Source: Blastocladiella emersonii ATCC 22665 (taxonomy: Eukaryota; Blastocladiomycota; Blastocladiomycetes; Blastocladiales; Blastocladiaceae). From it: a stretch of DNA of 64,000 nt. The stretch spans positions 957,501-1,021,500 of the forward strand of contig JANHCV010000005.1 in assembly GCA_025594325.1 (NCBI GenBank). Direction: 5' to 3'. Position 1 is the first letter of the stretch; every line of letters starts with the position of its first letter. The position numbers were made by a program, and so were the translations under genes. This document shows positions 33,168 through 44,147 of the stretch, in pieces. The notes under the pieces are model-generated. The model had not been told where the DNA came from. It made no database searches and worked only from the letters and a program-made list of their open reading frames with translations.

Positions 33168-34924
33168 ATGCAATCACCCAAGATGGCCTCCCAGGCGGCC
33201 GGCACGGGCTCCGGGACCGGCACCGGCGCCGCTGCCCCGAAACCTAACCTGCCGTACCTCTACTTCTGCGCCCTGACCTCGGTCGTCGGCTTCTTCCACT
33301 ACGGCTACCACCTCGGGTACGTCTGTCCCTGACGTGCGCGACGTGCTGCCGCTGCACCGCACCGCACGCTTGCGTGGGAGCGAGCGAGTGCGGGGGTGGC
33401 TCAGCTGCATCGACCTGCGCGCGCGTGTGTGTGCATCGACCCCGAGTCTCACCGTCCACCGCACCCACCTTTCGTAGCGAGCTCAACAACATCTCGCAGC
33501 TGCTGCCGTGCAAGTCGATTTCCGTGTCTGACCCCGTCTCCAGCTTCCTCGGTCTCGACCTGCCGCCGTGCATCCCGATGACTACGATGCAGTTCTCCTT
33601 CTCGAACGGCATCTACGCGCTGGCGGGCACCGTCGGCGCGGTGCTCGCGGGCCCGGCGTCGCAGCGGTTCGGCCGCCTGCGCGTCTTCCAGGCGCTCTCG
33701 CTCCCGTTCCTCCTCTCGCCCATCGCGCTGGCGCTCGCCAACAACTACGCGTGGCTGCTCGTCGGCCGGTTCCTCGCCGGTCTCGGGACGGGCGGGTCGG
33801 CCACCGTGATCCCCGTCTACCTCAGCGAAATCTCCCCGCCGGCGCTGCGCGGGACCATCGGCAACCTGTCGTCGGCGGCGATTGCCACGGGGCTCGCGAT
33901 CGCCGGGACGACGGGATACGTCTGGGCGTCGGCGCCCGAGTGGCGGTGGATCGTCGCCTTCTCGCTCGTCACCACGGTCGTCCAGGCCGCCCTGCTCCCG
34001 TTCTGCGCGCAGTCGCCGCTCTGGCTCATGTCCCGCGGACGCGCCGTCGAGGCGCGCCAGGCGGCCGCGAAGCTCGGGCTCGCGCTCGACGAGGAGGACG
34101 AGGAGGGCGACGACGAGCACGGTGGTGCCGCGGACGAGGACGTGAAGCGTGCTGACGGCCCGTCGTCGACGTCCGAGGCGACTGAGCTCATGCCCACCGC
34201 CAGCTCCGCGACCCCTGCCGCCGCCTCCCCCGAGTCGTCGCGCAACGTGACGCCGTGGGAGTTTGTGACGCGGCGCGAGCACCGTCGCTCGTTCCTGATC
34301 CTGCTGCTGGCGCACATGTCGCAGCAGTTTTCGGGGATCAACGTGTACTTTGTGTACGCGTTCAACATCCTGACGCTCATCTTCACGCCGGCCCAGGCCA
34401 ACCTGTTCTACCTGATCCTCGCCTACTACAACATCCCGATCAACTGGCTGCCCGGCCTCATCGTCGACCGGCTCGGCCGCCGCCCGCTCATTCTCGTGAC
34501 CATGGCCGGCATGGCCCTCTTCGCGGCGCTCTTCACCGTGTCCGTGATCGTCGACGCGCCCGTCATGTCCATGATCATGTTCGTCGCGGCCGTCTCGATC
34601 TTCGCGCTCGGCCTGTCGAACGTGCCCTTCATCCTCGTCGCCGAGGTGGTCCCGGGGAACGCGATCGGCGCGGCCGCCAGCGTCGCCCAGGTCGTCAACA
34701 CGCTGTCGTCGTTCGTCATCCTGTTCGTGTTCCCGCTCCTCCTCGAGCCCCTCGGCGGGTACACGTTCCTCTTCTTCACGGGATACCTCGTCCTCGCGGG
34801 CATCGCCCTCGCGGCGATTCTGCCCGAGACGAAGGGACGGTCGCCCAGCGATGTCGTCGCCGAGCTCCGGATGCGGTCGGGGATTCTCCCGGACGATGGC
34901 GGCGAGCATCCGGCGGCCGCGTGA
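33168..34924 (+). CDS. Sugar transporter, MFS sugar-porter (GLUT-like)
   Basis: Exon 1 is 33168-33316 and exon 2 is 33478-34924 (161-nt intron, GTACGT...GTAG). The product is 531 aa with twelve predicted TM helices. Signatures: GRFLAGLGTGG then PVYLSEISPPALRG (PxYxSExxPxxxRG), AQSPLWLMSRGR in place of PESPRWL, QQFSGIN in TM7, DRLGRRPL, and PETKGRS at the end of TM12. The central cytosolic loop has an inserted acidic stretch (EEDEEGDDEHGG ... SSTSEATE), about 60 residues longer than usual. The QQxSGIN motif and overall form are nearer animal GLUT than HXT, but substrate cannot be told from sequence alone. Confidence 0.88.
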
Positions 34925-36212
34925 GGCGAGTAGTAATACATTTCATCCATTCACTCAGTCACAATCTTGTTCACACGGAGAAAGGAAGGGAGCGGAAGGG
35001 AAGGGACGAGAGCCGATGACCTCGCTCGCGATCGTGTCCGCGCGCCCGCGCGAAAGGGGAGGCGGCCCGCGTGGGCACGCGCACACGCGTTGCGCCACAT
35101 CGCGCGCGCCGCGCCCCGATCGAGGCGCACACACTTTCGACGCGGACGGGACGCGTCAGCCGAGCATGCGACGGGGCCTCGTCGTCCCCGAGGGTTAGCC
35201 CGGCCATGCTGCCTCGCCGACCGCGGCCGGGATGGATGGAGACGCCGCGGATCGCGCGCTCGTGGCCGCGAGGCGGAGCTGTTCATCGTGTCGTCATCAT
35301 GGCAACGTGAGCGAGAACGAGAGCGAGTGAGGTCGGCGGCAGTCAGAGCAGCGGGAGACGGCCATGGTGGGAGCAGAGGCGGGAGCAGCGACCATGGCCC
35401 CCGCTCGGCGGCCCCCACTCGGTGGCCACCGCCGCTGTGATCTGAGCTGATCCCGCCTCGTACCCCGTCCCCGCGGCTTTGTAAGAGTCTAGAGTCCTCA
35501 ACGGTTAGTCGTCAGCTGCTCGCTCCTTCTCTCGCGGGGGACGGGGGGCGATGCCCGATGGCGCCATGGACACACGATGGCGCAACCCACGCAGGGCCAC
35601 GCGCCGCGCCACACTTTGCACCGCACCCGTGGCGACCTTAGCTTAGAAATCCCCTTGCGCGCCAAGGTCCAGTATTCTGCCGTGGCGGCGGGGTGATTTG
35701 TCAGACGGGTCGCCGCGGGCGTGCGGGTACACGGGAACGGGCGCGCCGCGCCTGCCAGCGCCAGCGAGTTCATGAGACGGGGCGGGGCGGGGCAAGCCGG
35801 TCCCTCGCGCGCAATCGGATCGCTGCGCGCGCCTGGTCCTGGCCTCCACGGGGCGAGAGCCGACGGCAGCGGAGAGGAGAGGGAGACGCGCGGCGCTCGC
35901 CACCAACGACGGCGGCCATCGGGCCCCGCCGTGCTTTCAGGCGTTCGGTCGCGCACGGCGGACGTCGAACCTCGAGACTATATAACGGGCGCGGGCCCCC
36001 GCTCCCTGGCGCTGCTCGGGCTTCAAGAATACCCCCATCCCCCTTGCCTTGCTCCCTCGCTTAGCAACCAGCACGCTCCCTGACGTGATCCGTGATCTCC
36101 GACATCACTCGCTCTGCATTCATCCACCCTCGGCCGCTGTTTCCGCACCCCTGCCCCTCTCCTCTCCCTTGACTTGGCGCAACGCATCAACAACACACTC
36201 TACTCTATTGAC
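34925..36212. other. Long intergenic region upstream of RIB1
   Basis: About 1.29 kb without a supported gene, the second longest gap in the housekeeping block. It is very GC-rich, with overlapping Arg-rich open frames on both strands that look like composition artefacts. A TATATAA box lies at 35979-35985, and pyrimidine-rich sequence precedes the RIB1 ATG. A regulatory or noncoding RNA role is possible, but I see no structure that proves it. Confidence 0.35.
35979..35985 (+). promoter_or_regulatory. TATA box, RIB1 promoter
   Basis: TATATAA in otherwise GC-rich DNA, 234 bp upstream of the RIB1 start codon. A long pyrimidine-rich leader follows. The distance would give a 5' UTR of about 200 nt. 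Confidence 0.45.
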
Positions 36213-37472
36213 ATGGCCGGCATGACATCGACCACTTCCACCACCAAGTCCACCACCGCCGCCAACGGCACCTCCTCGGCTCCCGCCGCCGCGCTCTTGG
36301 CCGTCCCCGCCGGATCGGCCGAGTGCCTGGTGCGCACGCGCGTCCCGACGCGGTTCGGCGCCGACGTGTACGTGCACCTGTACCGCAACACGCTCGACGA
36401 CAAGGAGCACCTGGCGCTCGTCTTCGGCCCGCGGTTCCGGTCCAAGACGCTCGACGCGGCGCGCCCCGGCGAGTCCGACGCCGACCGCCTCACCCGCGGC
36501 GCCGCCGTCGCCAAGCCGACGACGTCGGGCCCCGGCGTGCACCCGCGCCACGCCTCGCGCACGGGCGACGTCGCGACGGCCGCCCCGGCGACGCTCGGCG
36601 CCAGCGTGCTCCCGCTGGTCCGCCTGCACTCCGAGTGCTACACGGGCGAGACGATTTCGAGCGTGCGGTGCGACTGCGGCGACCAGCTCGACGAGGCGAT
36701 GCGGCTCATGGCGCTCGCGGGCGACGGCGTGATCGTGTACCTGCGCCAGGAGGGCCGCGGCATCGGCCTGCACGAGAAGCTGCGCGCCTACAACCTGCAG
36801 GACCAGGGGTTCGACACGGTCGCCGCCAACCTGCTCCTCAACCACCCGGCCGACCTCCGCACCTACGACGTCGCCTCGCTCATCCTCCGCGACCTCGGCG
36901 TCAAGCAGGTCCGCCTCCTCACCAACAACCCCGACAAGCTCGAGCAGATCACCAAGGTCGGCATCGAGGTCGCCGACCGCGTCGGCATGGTCCCCGCCCA
37001 CTGGAAGGACCGCGCCCACCGCCCGCACGGGCTCGCGCATGTCCTCTCGGGCAAGTCGCACGCTCACTTTGCGCCCAGCGCTAAGAAGGCTGCCCGCCGC
37101 GCCGCCCGCAAGGCGGCTGCCGAGACCCCCGCCGTCCCCGCCCCGATCCTCACGTCGACCAAGTCCTCGGGATCCGTCACCTCCGACGCCCACTCCGAGT
37201 CCGACTCGGGCCTGCCACCCACCCCGCCCGAGACCGCCGCCGACGTGCTCGCCCTCCGCGGCGCCCGCGACGACGTCGAGGATACCGGCAGCAGCAGCGA
37301 CGAGGACGAGTACGACGAGGACCTCGCCGACGCCGAGGCCGCACCCGTGTTCCCAGAGATGGAGGCGTACCTGCGCACCAAGGTCGAGCGCATGCGCCAC
37401 ATCATCGACCTCTCCGAGTCGCCCACGCCAGGAGCGACGGCCGCGCCCGCGCGCGAGTCCGCCACGGCGTGA
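36213..37472 (+). CDS. RIB1: GTP cyclohydrolase II
   Basis: The first step of riboflavin synthesis: GTP to 2,5-diamino-6-ribosylamino-pyrimidinone phosphate, formate and PPi. A single exon of 419 aa from the ATG at 36213. The core is complete: [23 protein letters not shown] with the three zinc cysteines C142, C153 and C155, [12 protein letters not shown] with the catalytic region, and [12 protein letters not shown]. No DHBP synthase (RibB) domain is fused, as in fungi. The protein has an N-terminal Ser/Thr/Ala-rich arm and a C-terminal tail of about 140 residues that is first basic ([12 protein letters not shown]) and then acidic ([14 protein letters not shown]), absent from yeast Rib1. Animals lack this gene. 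Confidence 0.95.
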   Translation: MAGMTSTTSTTKSTTAANGTSSAPAAALLAVPAGSAECLVRTRVPTRFGADVYVHLYRNTLDDKEHLALVFGPRFRSKTLDAARPGESDADRLTRGAAVAKPTTSGPGVHPRHASRTGDVATAAPATLGASVLPLVRLHSECYTGETISSVRCDCGDQLDEAMRLMALAGDGVIVYLRQEGRGIGLHEKLRAYNLQDQGFDTVAANLLLNHPADLRTYDVASLILRDLGVKQVRLLTNNPDKLEQITKVGIEVADRVGMVPAHWKDRAHRPHGLAHVLSGKSHAHFAPSAKKAARRAARKAAAETPAVPAPILTSTKSSGSVTSDAHSESDSGLPPTPPETAADVLALRGARDDVEDTGSSSDEDEYDEDLADAEAAPVFPEMEAYLRTKVERMRHIIDLSESPTPGATAAPARESATA

Positions 37473-37645
37473 GGCGTGTCGGGTGTTGGTGGTGGGGGGA
37501 GGAAAACCGTTGCCGCATCTCGCCTCCCTCCCGCATCTTGTTTGTGATTATTTGTACCTCGCTCCTTGCACACACACACCTGTCTCGTCCTCTCGGCTCT
37601 ATTAACAACGCTGATACTCGACTGTATTCGTCTCTCTCAGTGTCG

Positions 37646-40114
37646 TCAGGAAGGCATCGCCGACCTCTCGCGGCGCTCGGACCGCGGCCTGGCTGGCGCC
37701 GCGCTCGCCTCCTCGGTCTCCTCGCGCTGGACCTGCGCCAGCGCATCGTCGAATGATATCGGCGCGCGCCGGTGCTGCTTCAGGTACTACACACACGCGC
37801 GCCGTCAGCTTCCTTCTCTCAACCCTAGGACGCGCGAGCGAGCGAGACGTACCGCCATCGTGTCTTCGAGCGTCGTCCACTTCATCTTCTGCCGCGGCGC
37901 CTCGGCTGTCGACACGGGCACCACGGCGAGCACCGTAGCGAGATGATCGACCAGGTTCACCTGCGCCGCCAGCATCGCGTGCCACGCATCGACCTGCTCG
38001 CGCGTCAGCTGGCCGAGGTGCGCGGGCGGCGGGGAGGAGGGGGGCGGGGCGGGGACGGCGTAGGGATGCGATGTGTGGCTGTAAGACGGAGCGGGAGCCG
38101 TCGGGTGGTGGTGGTGGCAGTACGGCGACGGCGCGGGCGGAGCGGGGGCGTGGCAGTGGCATCCGCAGCACGACGAGGTGGGTGGTGGTGGTGGAGCCGA
38201 GCACGACGACGGCCATGTCGGGGCGTGGTGGGGGTGCGGATGCGTGTGAGAATGAGGGTACTGCTGCGGCTGAGCTGGTAGCGCGCGGGCAATGACCGCG
38301 GCGATGATGGACGCGAGGTCGGACGCGTCGTTCGCGAATGCGGCGGCCGGAACGACTGGTGGCGGAGGCGATGCCGCGGGAGCAGCGGCCGGCGTCGGCA
38401 CAGGCCGGCTGGATCCCGCCGCTGGTGCGGGTGCAGACGCGGTGATGGGAGCGGGCGGCGGAGGCGAACGCGCCGCGACGGGTGCGGGTTTCGGCGCGGC
38501 GGGTTCGACGCATACAGGTGGTGCTGGTCGCGTGGCGGGCACGCTGGCCGGTGGTGGCGAAGCGGACGCTGCGGCAGCCGGTTGAGCGACGGCGGGCGTA
38601 GGCGCGGCGGGTACTGCGACAACCGCCGCGGTCACTGGAACTGGATCCGCGGCCCGCGTCGCCGCAGGCGCGACAGCGACCGACGCGACAGTCGTATTCG
38701 CGCCCGTCGTATTCGCTGCATCGTCGTACTCGTCAAAGTCGTCGTCATCGTACAACGCCGGGGACGGCGACCGCGGCGCCGCGCTCCTTCTCCCGCTGGT
38801 CGCCGACCGCCGCGAGCTCGCGATCGACGCTGCAGACGCGGACAGCGACGCCACCGATGCGGACCGTGAAGTACTGCTGCGCACGGACTCGGAGACGACG
38901 GCCGACTCGCTTGCGCTCCGTTCGGTCGAGATGGCTTCGGAGCTGATGAGCGAGTCGGACGCCAACTCGCTCGCGATCTCGCTGCTGATGGGTGAGGAGG
39001 AGGACGTGGCGTCGGCTTCGGACGCGACGCTGAGCGGGATCGAGGACGCGGAGATGGACGAGACGATGCGGCTCGAGATGGTGGCCGAGTGCGGGGTCGG
39101 GGTCGCGGGCGGTTTGAGGGTTGCTGCGACTGGCGGCGCAGGAGGGAGGATGGGCGCGGGGGCGGGCGCGCTCGCGGGCGGAGGAGCGGCAGCAGGTACG
39201 GGGACCGGTGCAGGCGGGCCAGGCGCCGGCGCAGCCACGGTCGAGACCACAGCGGGCGACGGCGACGGTGAAGCGACCACTCGTGCAGGACCACCCCCGC
39301 CGCCGCTGGCCGCCCTGCGCGCGAGCCACCGCTGCTTGGCGAGGGGCAAGTCGCTCGCCGTCTCGGGCGCGACATGGTCCGAACTGCTCGTGTCCGAAAC
39401 GACGATCTCGCTGCTGTCGACCGAGATCTCGGACATGGACAGCGAAAAGTCGGCACCGGCGGTACTCCCGTTCCCGCGCCCGCTGCCGCGGCGGCGGCTC
39501 GACGTGGACACGGTGATCATGGATGGCTCGTCGCGAGCTGGCGCCGCCGCTGCAGCCGCCGCGGAGGCAGCGGGAGGGCGTGGCCGCGCCTCGAGCGTGT
39601 GCAGGAACTGCGACAGGTCGTCGAGCTCGGGCGACGCGGCCTTGGGCGGCGGCGCCTTTGACCGCGCGCTTGGCCTCGGGTTCCGGATGACGATCGAGAC
39701 ATCGGACGGGATCTCCGACTCGGCGAGCGAGATCGAGATCGAGTCCGTGTTGAGGTCATCGGTCGCGATTGAAATGGAGCCCGTGGGCGCGGCCGACCTC
39801 AGTGCGCCGAACGAGCGCGGGGTCGCGGGCGACCGCGACGTGGCGGCGCCGGCGAGGTCGTGCGCGGACCGTGTCGGGGTCGCGGCGGACTGCGTCTTGC
39901 GCGGCGACGCGCTGCCCGCGCGCAGGTACCGCTCGGCGCGCTCGAGGGCCGACGGGCCGCCGGTGGTCCCGACGCGCGTAGAGGCCGCGGGGGCAGAGGA
40001 GGGCACGCCGTAGCGCAGCGGCGAGGTGGTCGGGGCGGAGGCGGCGGCGGCGGGCCGCTGGCGCACGGGCGACGCGGTGGCGGTCGAGGCGCCCGACTTG
40101 AGGTACTTGGACAT
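37646..40114 (-). CDS. C19orf44/DUF4614-like protein with long disordered region
   Basis: Exon 1 (40114-37853) and exon 2 (37786-37646), with a 66-nt intron (GTACGT...GTAG). The product is 800 aa. Most of it is Ser/Pro/Ala-rich, with repeated short SIS/SEI-type segments (SISISLAESEIPSDVSIVI, SLSMSEISVDSSEIVVSD) and acidic patches. Near the C-terminus a helical segment (REQVDAWHAMLAAQVNLVDHLATVL) is followed, across the splice, by KWTTLEDTMA|YLKQHRRAPISFDDALAQV. This resembles the TLEEAKEYIxxHRxxPLTxEDALEEV end of human C19orf44. Function is unknown in any organism as far as I know. The call rests on that C-terminal match. Confidence 0.5.
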
Positions 40115-40342
40115 GGTCTAGTCTAGTTCATTGGCTTGGCTTCATGGATGGAGCGCGATGCCGCAAGTCGCGTCGCCATGGTCATGGTGGCGGGGCAGCG
40201 ACGCGCCCGTCTGCTTGAGGTGCAAGGAGCAAGAGCGCGAGACGTCTCCCGTCGCGTCTCGCACCGGGCAGCACGCTCGTCACGCGCCTGATGGGCCAAT
40301 CGCGCCGATCCTCTTCTCCCCTCAAGCTGAACGACGTAGCGC
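40115..40342. promoter_or_regulatory. Shared divergent promoter (DUF4614-like / GEMIN2)
   Basis: 228 bp between divergent ATGs. It contains GAGACGTCTCCCGTCGCGTCTCG at 40238-40260 region, related to but not identical with the GAGACGCGTC element seen elsewhere in the window. No TATA box was seen. Confidence 0.35.
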
Positions 40343-41299
40343 ATGAACAAGACCATGTCCGACTCGGAAGACTATGCAAACGACCCGCCGCAGCGCGGCG
40401 CCCTGCCCGTCGCCCTGGTACGCCCCCCGCACCCACACCCGCGGGCGGCAACTGACCCCGGCGCGACCCAGTAGTACCCAGTAGGCGACCCGTCGCTCCC
40501 GCCCGTGTCGGGCGAAGAGTACCTGCGCCGCGTGCGCGAGGAGTCGCGCGCGCTCGGCCCCGTGCGCGTCGTCGCGCCAAGGCCCGACCTGTTCCCCGCC
40601 GCCACCGACGACTCGGTCGACGACGCACCACCATCCGGCTTCCCGCAGCCAGACGACCCCGCGCCCACCCTCGACCGCGCGTGGGCGGACCGCACCCTCG
40701 CCGAGTTCACGCGCCTGCACGCGCGGCTGCTGGCGACGCGCGAGGCGCGGGTCCCGCGCGGCCCGGGCGGGATTGCGTACACGAACTCGACCCCGACCTT
40801 GCCACCCGTCCCGTCGGACCTCGCCGCGCTCGCCGCCGAACTACCCGCGGCGCCACGCGCGCGGCCGCAGGACTGGCACGCGTTCCTGTACGGCGGCGCG
40901 GGGCAGCACGGCGGGTTCGGGTCGCCGCCGCTCGACGCGGGCGCGCGTGCGGTCTGGCGGCCGTCGATGCTGCTGCGGCTCTCGCACCGGTCGCTCGTGG
41001 CCGTCCTCGTCGCGCACCGGTACTGGATCACGCCCGCGATGCACCCCGCGGCGCTCGTGGTCCGCGCCAAGACGATTTACTGCCTCCTCGCCGCGCTCGA
41101 GCCGCTGCTCACGACGGATGATGTGAGTGGGATCCGCGAGATGGCGAAGCGGTGTGCGGCTGTGATGCGCGCACTCGAGGGGCGGCAGGGTGAGGGGGAG
41201 GAGGACGCGGTGAGGCAGGACGCGGTCGCCGGGCTCGGGATCGTGCTCCTCATCGCGAGCCAGCACCTCGGGCAAAAGGATTTGTGCGAGCTCGTCTAA
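40343..41299 (+). CDS. GEMIN2: Gemin2 (SIP1/Brr1), SMN complex / snRNP assembly
   Basis: Exon 1 (40343-40417) and exon 2 (40475-41299), with a 57-nt intron (GTACGC...CAGTAG). The product is 299 aa. Conserved stretches are SGEEYLRRVREE (about residues 38-49), TLDRAWADRTLAEFTRLHARL, RPQDWHAFLYG, MLLRLSHRSLVAVLVAHRYW, TIYCLLAALEPLL and REMAKRCAAVMRAL, ending ASQHLGQKDLCELV. They match the Gemin2 domain that wraps the Sm pentamer during snRNP assembly. The neighbouring acceptor CAG four bases upstream would put a TAG stop in frame, so the downstream TAG acceptor must be used. The tRNA-like gene begins 28 bp beyond the stop. Confidence 0.85.
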
Positions 41300-41327
41300 T
41301 ACACAATTTTCCGAATGCAAAAGAGAC

Positions 41328-41440
41328 TGTGGAGGGAGGGATTTGAACCCCCGTCCGGAACTTTGAGCAATATGTAACGCGGGTCCCATCCGTTACATAT
41401 TGTTCAAAGTTCCGTGCGTGCCCAACTCCGCCACCTCCAC
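41328..41440 (-). tRNA. tRNA-like gene with 44-nt hairpin insert in the anticodon loop (copy 1)
   Basis: Read on the minus strand: acceptor GTGGAGG/CCTCCAC, D-arm GCG-loop-CGC inside the A-box TGGCGGAGTTGG, and T-arm with B-box GGTTCAAATCC. The discriminator is A, and a T4 run (pol III terminator) follows at 41322-41319. The anticodon stem would be CGGAA/TTCCG. The loop begins CTTTGA, so U33 is followed by TTG (Gln) if an intron lies after position 37. The insert is a long, nearly perfect hairpin whose arms contain AATATGTAACG and CGTTACATATT, with loop GATGGGACCCG. The body resembles no standard eukaryotic tRNA-Gln I can recall, so identity is open. A pol III transcription unit is well supported. 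Confidence 0.55.
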
Positions 41441-41499
41441 CTGTTCGCGCCCGCACGCCACGACCGACCCAAGTACTCACCGCCCAGCAACGTGTGTGA

Positions 41500-41625
41500 C
41501 GTGGAGGGAGGGACTCGAACCCCCGTCGCCGCTCCCGAAGGGGTGCCTCGCGGAGAAGGGACCCGTGGTTCTCCGCGAGGCACCGCCCGCGGGAGCGGCC
41601 GCGTGACCAACTCCGCCACCTCCAC
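41500..41625 (-). tRNA. tRNA-like gene with GC-rich hairpin insert (copy 2)
   Basis: The same acceptor (GTGGAGG/CCTCCAC), A-box (TGGCGGAGTTGG), D-stem and T-arm (B-box GGTTCGAGTCC) as the copy at 41328-41440, 59 bp away and in the same direction. The insert is unrelated in sequence: an outer stem GCCGCTCCCG/CGGGAGCGGC and an inner 14-bp stem TGCCTCGCGGAGAA/TTCTCCGCGAGGCA around loop CCACGGGTCCC. U33 is not found where copy 1 has it, and no T-run terminator follows closely. It may be a pseudogene or a related structured RNA rather than a working tRNA. Confidence 0.45.
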
Positions 41626-41880
41626 GTATTGATTGGATTGCATGGACTGGTTGCACTAGGTCTGCTGCGGTCATGGTCGCCGGCGAGAGGGAGAGCGAGA
41701 GAAGTTGGGCGGCCGCTGGACGAGCAAGAGCGCGCGCGCGCCACAAACCGAGCATGTCCACGCGCCACGTGAGGCGGGCTGATCAGGTCGCGCTCCTCCT
41801 GTCTGCTCTCTCCACCTCGTCTCGCGGCCGCTGCAGCTCTGTCTCGCACGCACACGCTAGACGCAACGGAACACACTCAA

Positions 41881-42865
41881 ATGACATCAAGCATTGACCG
41901 CAAACGCATCAACGGGCCCGAGCGCTCCGTGGTCCCGCTGCCGCTCGTGGCCGACGACGCGACGCTGTCGCGCGCCGTGCGCGTGCTCAACGTCCACGGC
42001 AAGCGCGCCGACGGCCGCGATCCCGAGGCCATGCGGCCCATCTGTATGTCGGGGATATCATCATCGCCAGTGCGACGACCATCGCGCTCACCCCCCGAAC
42101 CCCGATCCCCGTCGTCGTCTAGTCATGCAGACGGGCACGATCAGCAAGGCCGACGGGTCGGCGTACATTGAGCAGGCCAACACCAAGGTGGTGTGCGCCG
42201 TGTACGGCCCGCGGCCCGACCGCAAGATGACGGACCCGGACCAGGGCCGGCTCGCCGTCGAGTTCCGCCTCGCCACCTTCGCGCAGCCCAAGCGGCGCGG
42301 GTTCGTCAAGGACGTGGTCGAGAAGGAGTACTCGCGCGTCGTCGCCGAGGCCCTCAGCCCCGCCGTCCGCCTCGACTCGTTCCCCAAGGCCTCGGTCGAC
42401 GTGCACGTCACGGTCCTGCAGGACGACGGCACCCTCGCCGCTGTCGCTGCCGCCATCACCGCCGCGAGCCTCGCCCTCGCGGACGCCGGGATCGAGCTGT
42501 TTGACCTCGTCTCCGGCGCCGCTGCCGCGTTCGCCGACGACAACACGATCCTCATGGACCCCGCGGCCGACGAGGAGAAGCTCGCCCGCGGATCGCTCCT
42601 CCTCGCCTTCATGTCCAACGTCTCCCAGGTCTCGCAGCTCATCCAGTCCGGCAACGTCCAGGGCGAGACGGCCGAGGAGGCCATGGACTACTGCATCGAC
42701 ACGGCCGCCGAGATCCACACCCTCATGCAGGAGTGCCTCTCGCACGCGGCTGCTGCGGCTGCAGGGGCTGCGAGCGACGACGAAGAGGACGAGGACGCGA
42801 TGCAGGTCGTCAAGAGTGAGGCGGAGGACGCGATGGAGGTCGTCAAGAGCGAGCCATCCGCGTAG
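41881..42865 (+). CDS. MTR3: Exosome core subunit Mtr3 (EXOSC6, RNase PH fold)
   Basis: Exon 1 (41881-42043) and exon 2 (42123-42865), with a 79-nt intron (GTATGT...CTAG) that rejoins RPIFMQTGTISKADGSAYIE. The product is 301 aa. The RNase PH fold is visible: KRADGRDPEAMRPI, TKVVCAVYGPRP, EKEYSRVVAEALSPAVRL, then DVHVTVLQDDGTLAAVAAAITAASLALADAGIELFDLVSG. The last strand-helix is typical of Mtr3/EXOSC6 rather than Rrp41, Rrp46 or the Rrp42/43/45 side. These subunits form the non-catalytic six-membered exosome ring. The C-terminus repeats DAMQVVKSE / DAMEVVKSE, an acidic tail with a duplicated sumoylation-like VVKSE motif. Confidence 0.8.
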
Positions 42866-44147
42866 TCGCGCTGGCCGGCGGTATAATACATGAATCCTTG
42901 AACCTAGCCTCCCTCACGTCGTCTCCCTGACTCGACCGGGGTCGCGTCGCCGACGACACGGCGCACGCGCTCGTTCGCCTTCGAGCCCGCGATGGCGAGC
43001 CGTGCGAGGCTGCTCGCCACGTCGCCGACCGCGGAACACGCGGTGGCCGCCATCAGCGAGTCGTACCCGTCACTACGCCGGCGACGCGACGTACGCCATG
43101 ACCGCCTTCGCCGAACCGTCCGCTTCGCTACGTCGACGACGCACCGCACGCCGCGGCCGTCGGCAGCAAGCTCTCCGCCTCACCTCGACGTCGCCGCCCC
43201 GGCACACACGGCGCCCGCGCTCGCGTCGCTCACCGACCCGCTCCCGGCACCCGTTCCCACGTCGACCGCGACGCATCGCCCGCGTTCGCCCGTTCCCACC
43301 CGGGCGCGTCCGCGTTGCCGTGCTCCCACGCCGCCGAACGTGGCCCGGGTCCACCGCTTCCCACCGTGCGCGGCGCGCACGCCGTGTTGGGGACCCGGCC
43401 AACGCGCGCGTCGGCCGCGTTGAGCCGACGCCGACGCCGACGCCGACGGGACCCAAGCGTCCGCGTTCTCACGACGTCGGCGGCACAGGCCTCGCGCTCA
43501 GCGAGGGAAGCGAGCGATGGAGGTCGCGCGAGCGCGAGGGGGTGAGGGCGCGAAGGTGGCAGCGTGGGACCGAACTTGGAGCCAAGGCCCGCGTTGGCGC
43601 GTTGGCGCATCGGTGGCCGCACGCGCGTTGGACCGGCGGCAGCGGCCCCACACAGGCCGACCTCATTTCACGTTGTGGCCGGCCGCAGCGAGGCAAGCAA
43701 TTTCGGGGGGTGTCCAGGGCGAGGTGCACGCGCGGTCGCGCGGTGAGACAGGCGGGGCAAGCCGAAGCGAAACGCGCGTTGGGCGGCCGACGCGTCGCGC
43801 CGCACTGGCTCCACTCTGCGCGCCCACCCGCTCCGCCGCCGACCCCACCTCCCCTCGCTGCCGCATCCGCGTTGCGCTGACGTGGCTCGCATCGAGCTCC
43901 CCGCACTTGCCGCAATGGACTCCGCACGCCAGATCAGCCGCCCGTGGCCCCGCGCCCGCGTCGCCGACGGGGGAGCGCGCCTGCCGCACACGGCGCTCGC
44001 GCCGCCACTGCTGGGCCCCGCGCCGCCGCGCCGCCGACTATAAGTACCGGCCGGTCCCCCGCCCTCCTCCTCGGTTGGTCCGGCAGGATCCCTAGTCTCC
44101 ACCGAGCTCTCCGACCCTCTCTCTCCAACCACATACCCACCACCACC
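42866..44147. other. Long GC-rich intergenic region
   Basis: About 1.28 kb without a gene I can support. All six frames are Arg/Pro/Ala-rich over much of it, which reflects composition. It includes a short (GACGCC)n run near 43425-43450. A TATAAG box at its right end probably serves the NmrA-like gene. Confidence 0.4.
44039..44044 (+). promoter_or_regulatory. TATA box, NmrA-like gene promoter
   Basis: TATAAG in GC-rich surroundings, 109 bp upstream of the ATG at 44148. A pyrimidine-rich leader (CCGACCCTCTCTCTCCAACC) lies between. Confidence 0.45.

Noticed and set aside
43002..43880. 292-codon open frame between MTR3 and the NmrA-like gene
   Set aside because: Arg/Pro/Ala-rich in all frames, no domain, no consistent splice sites; treated as GC-rich intergenic DNA.
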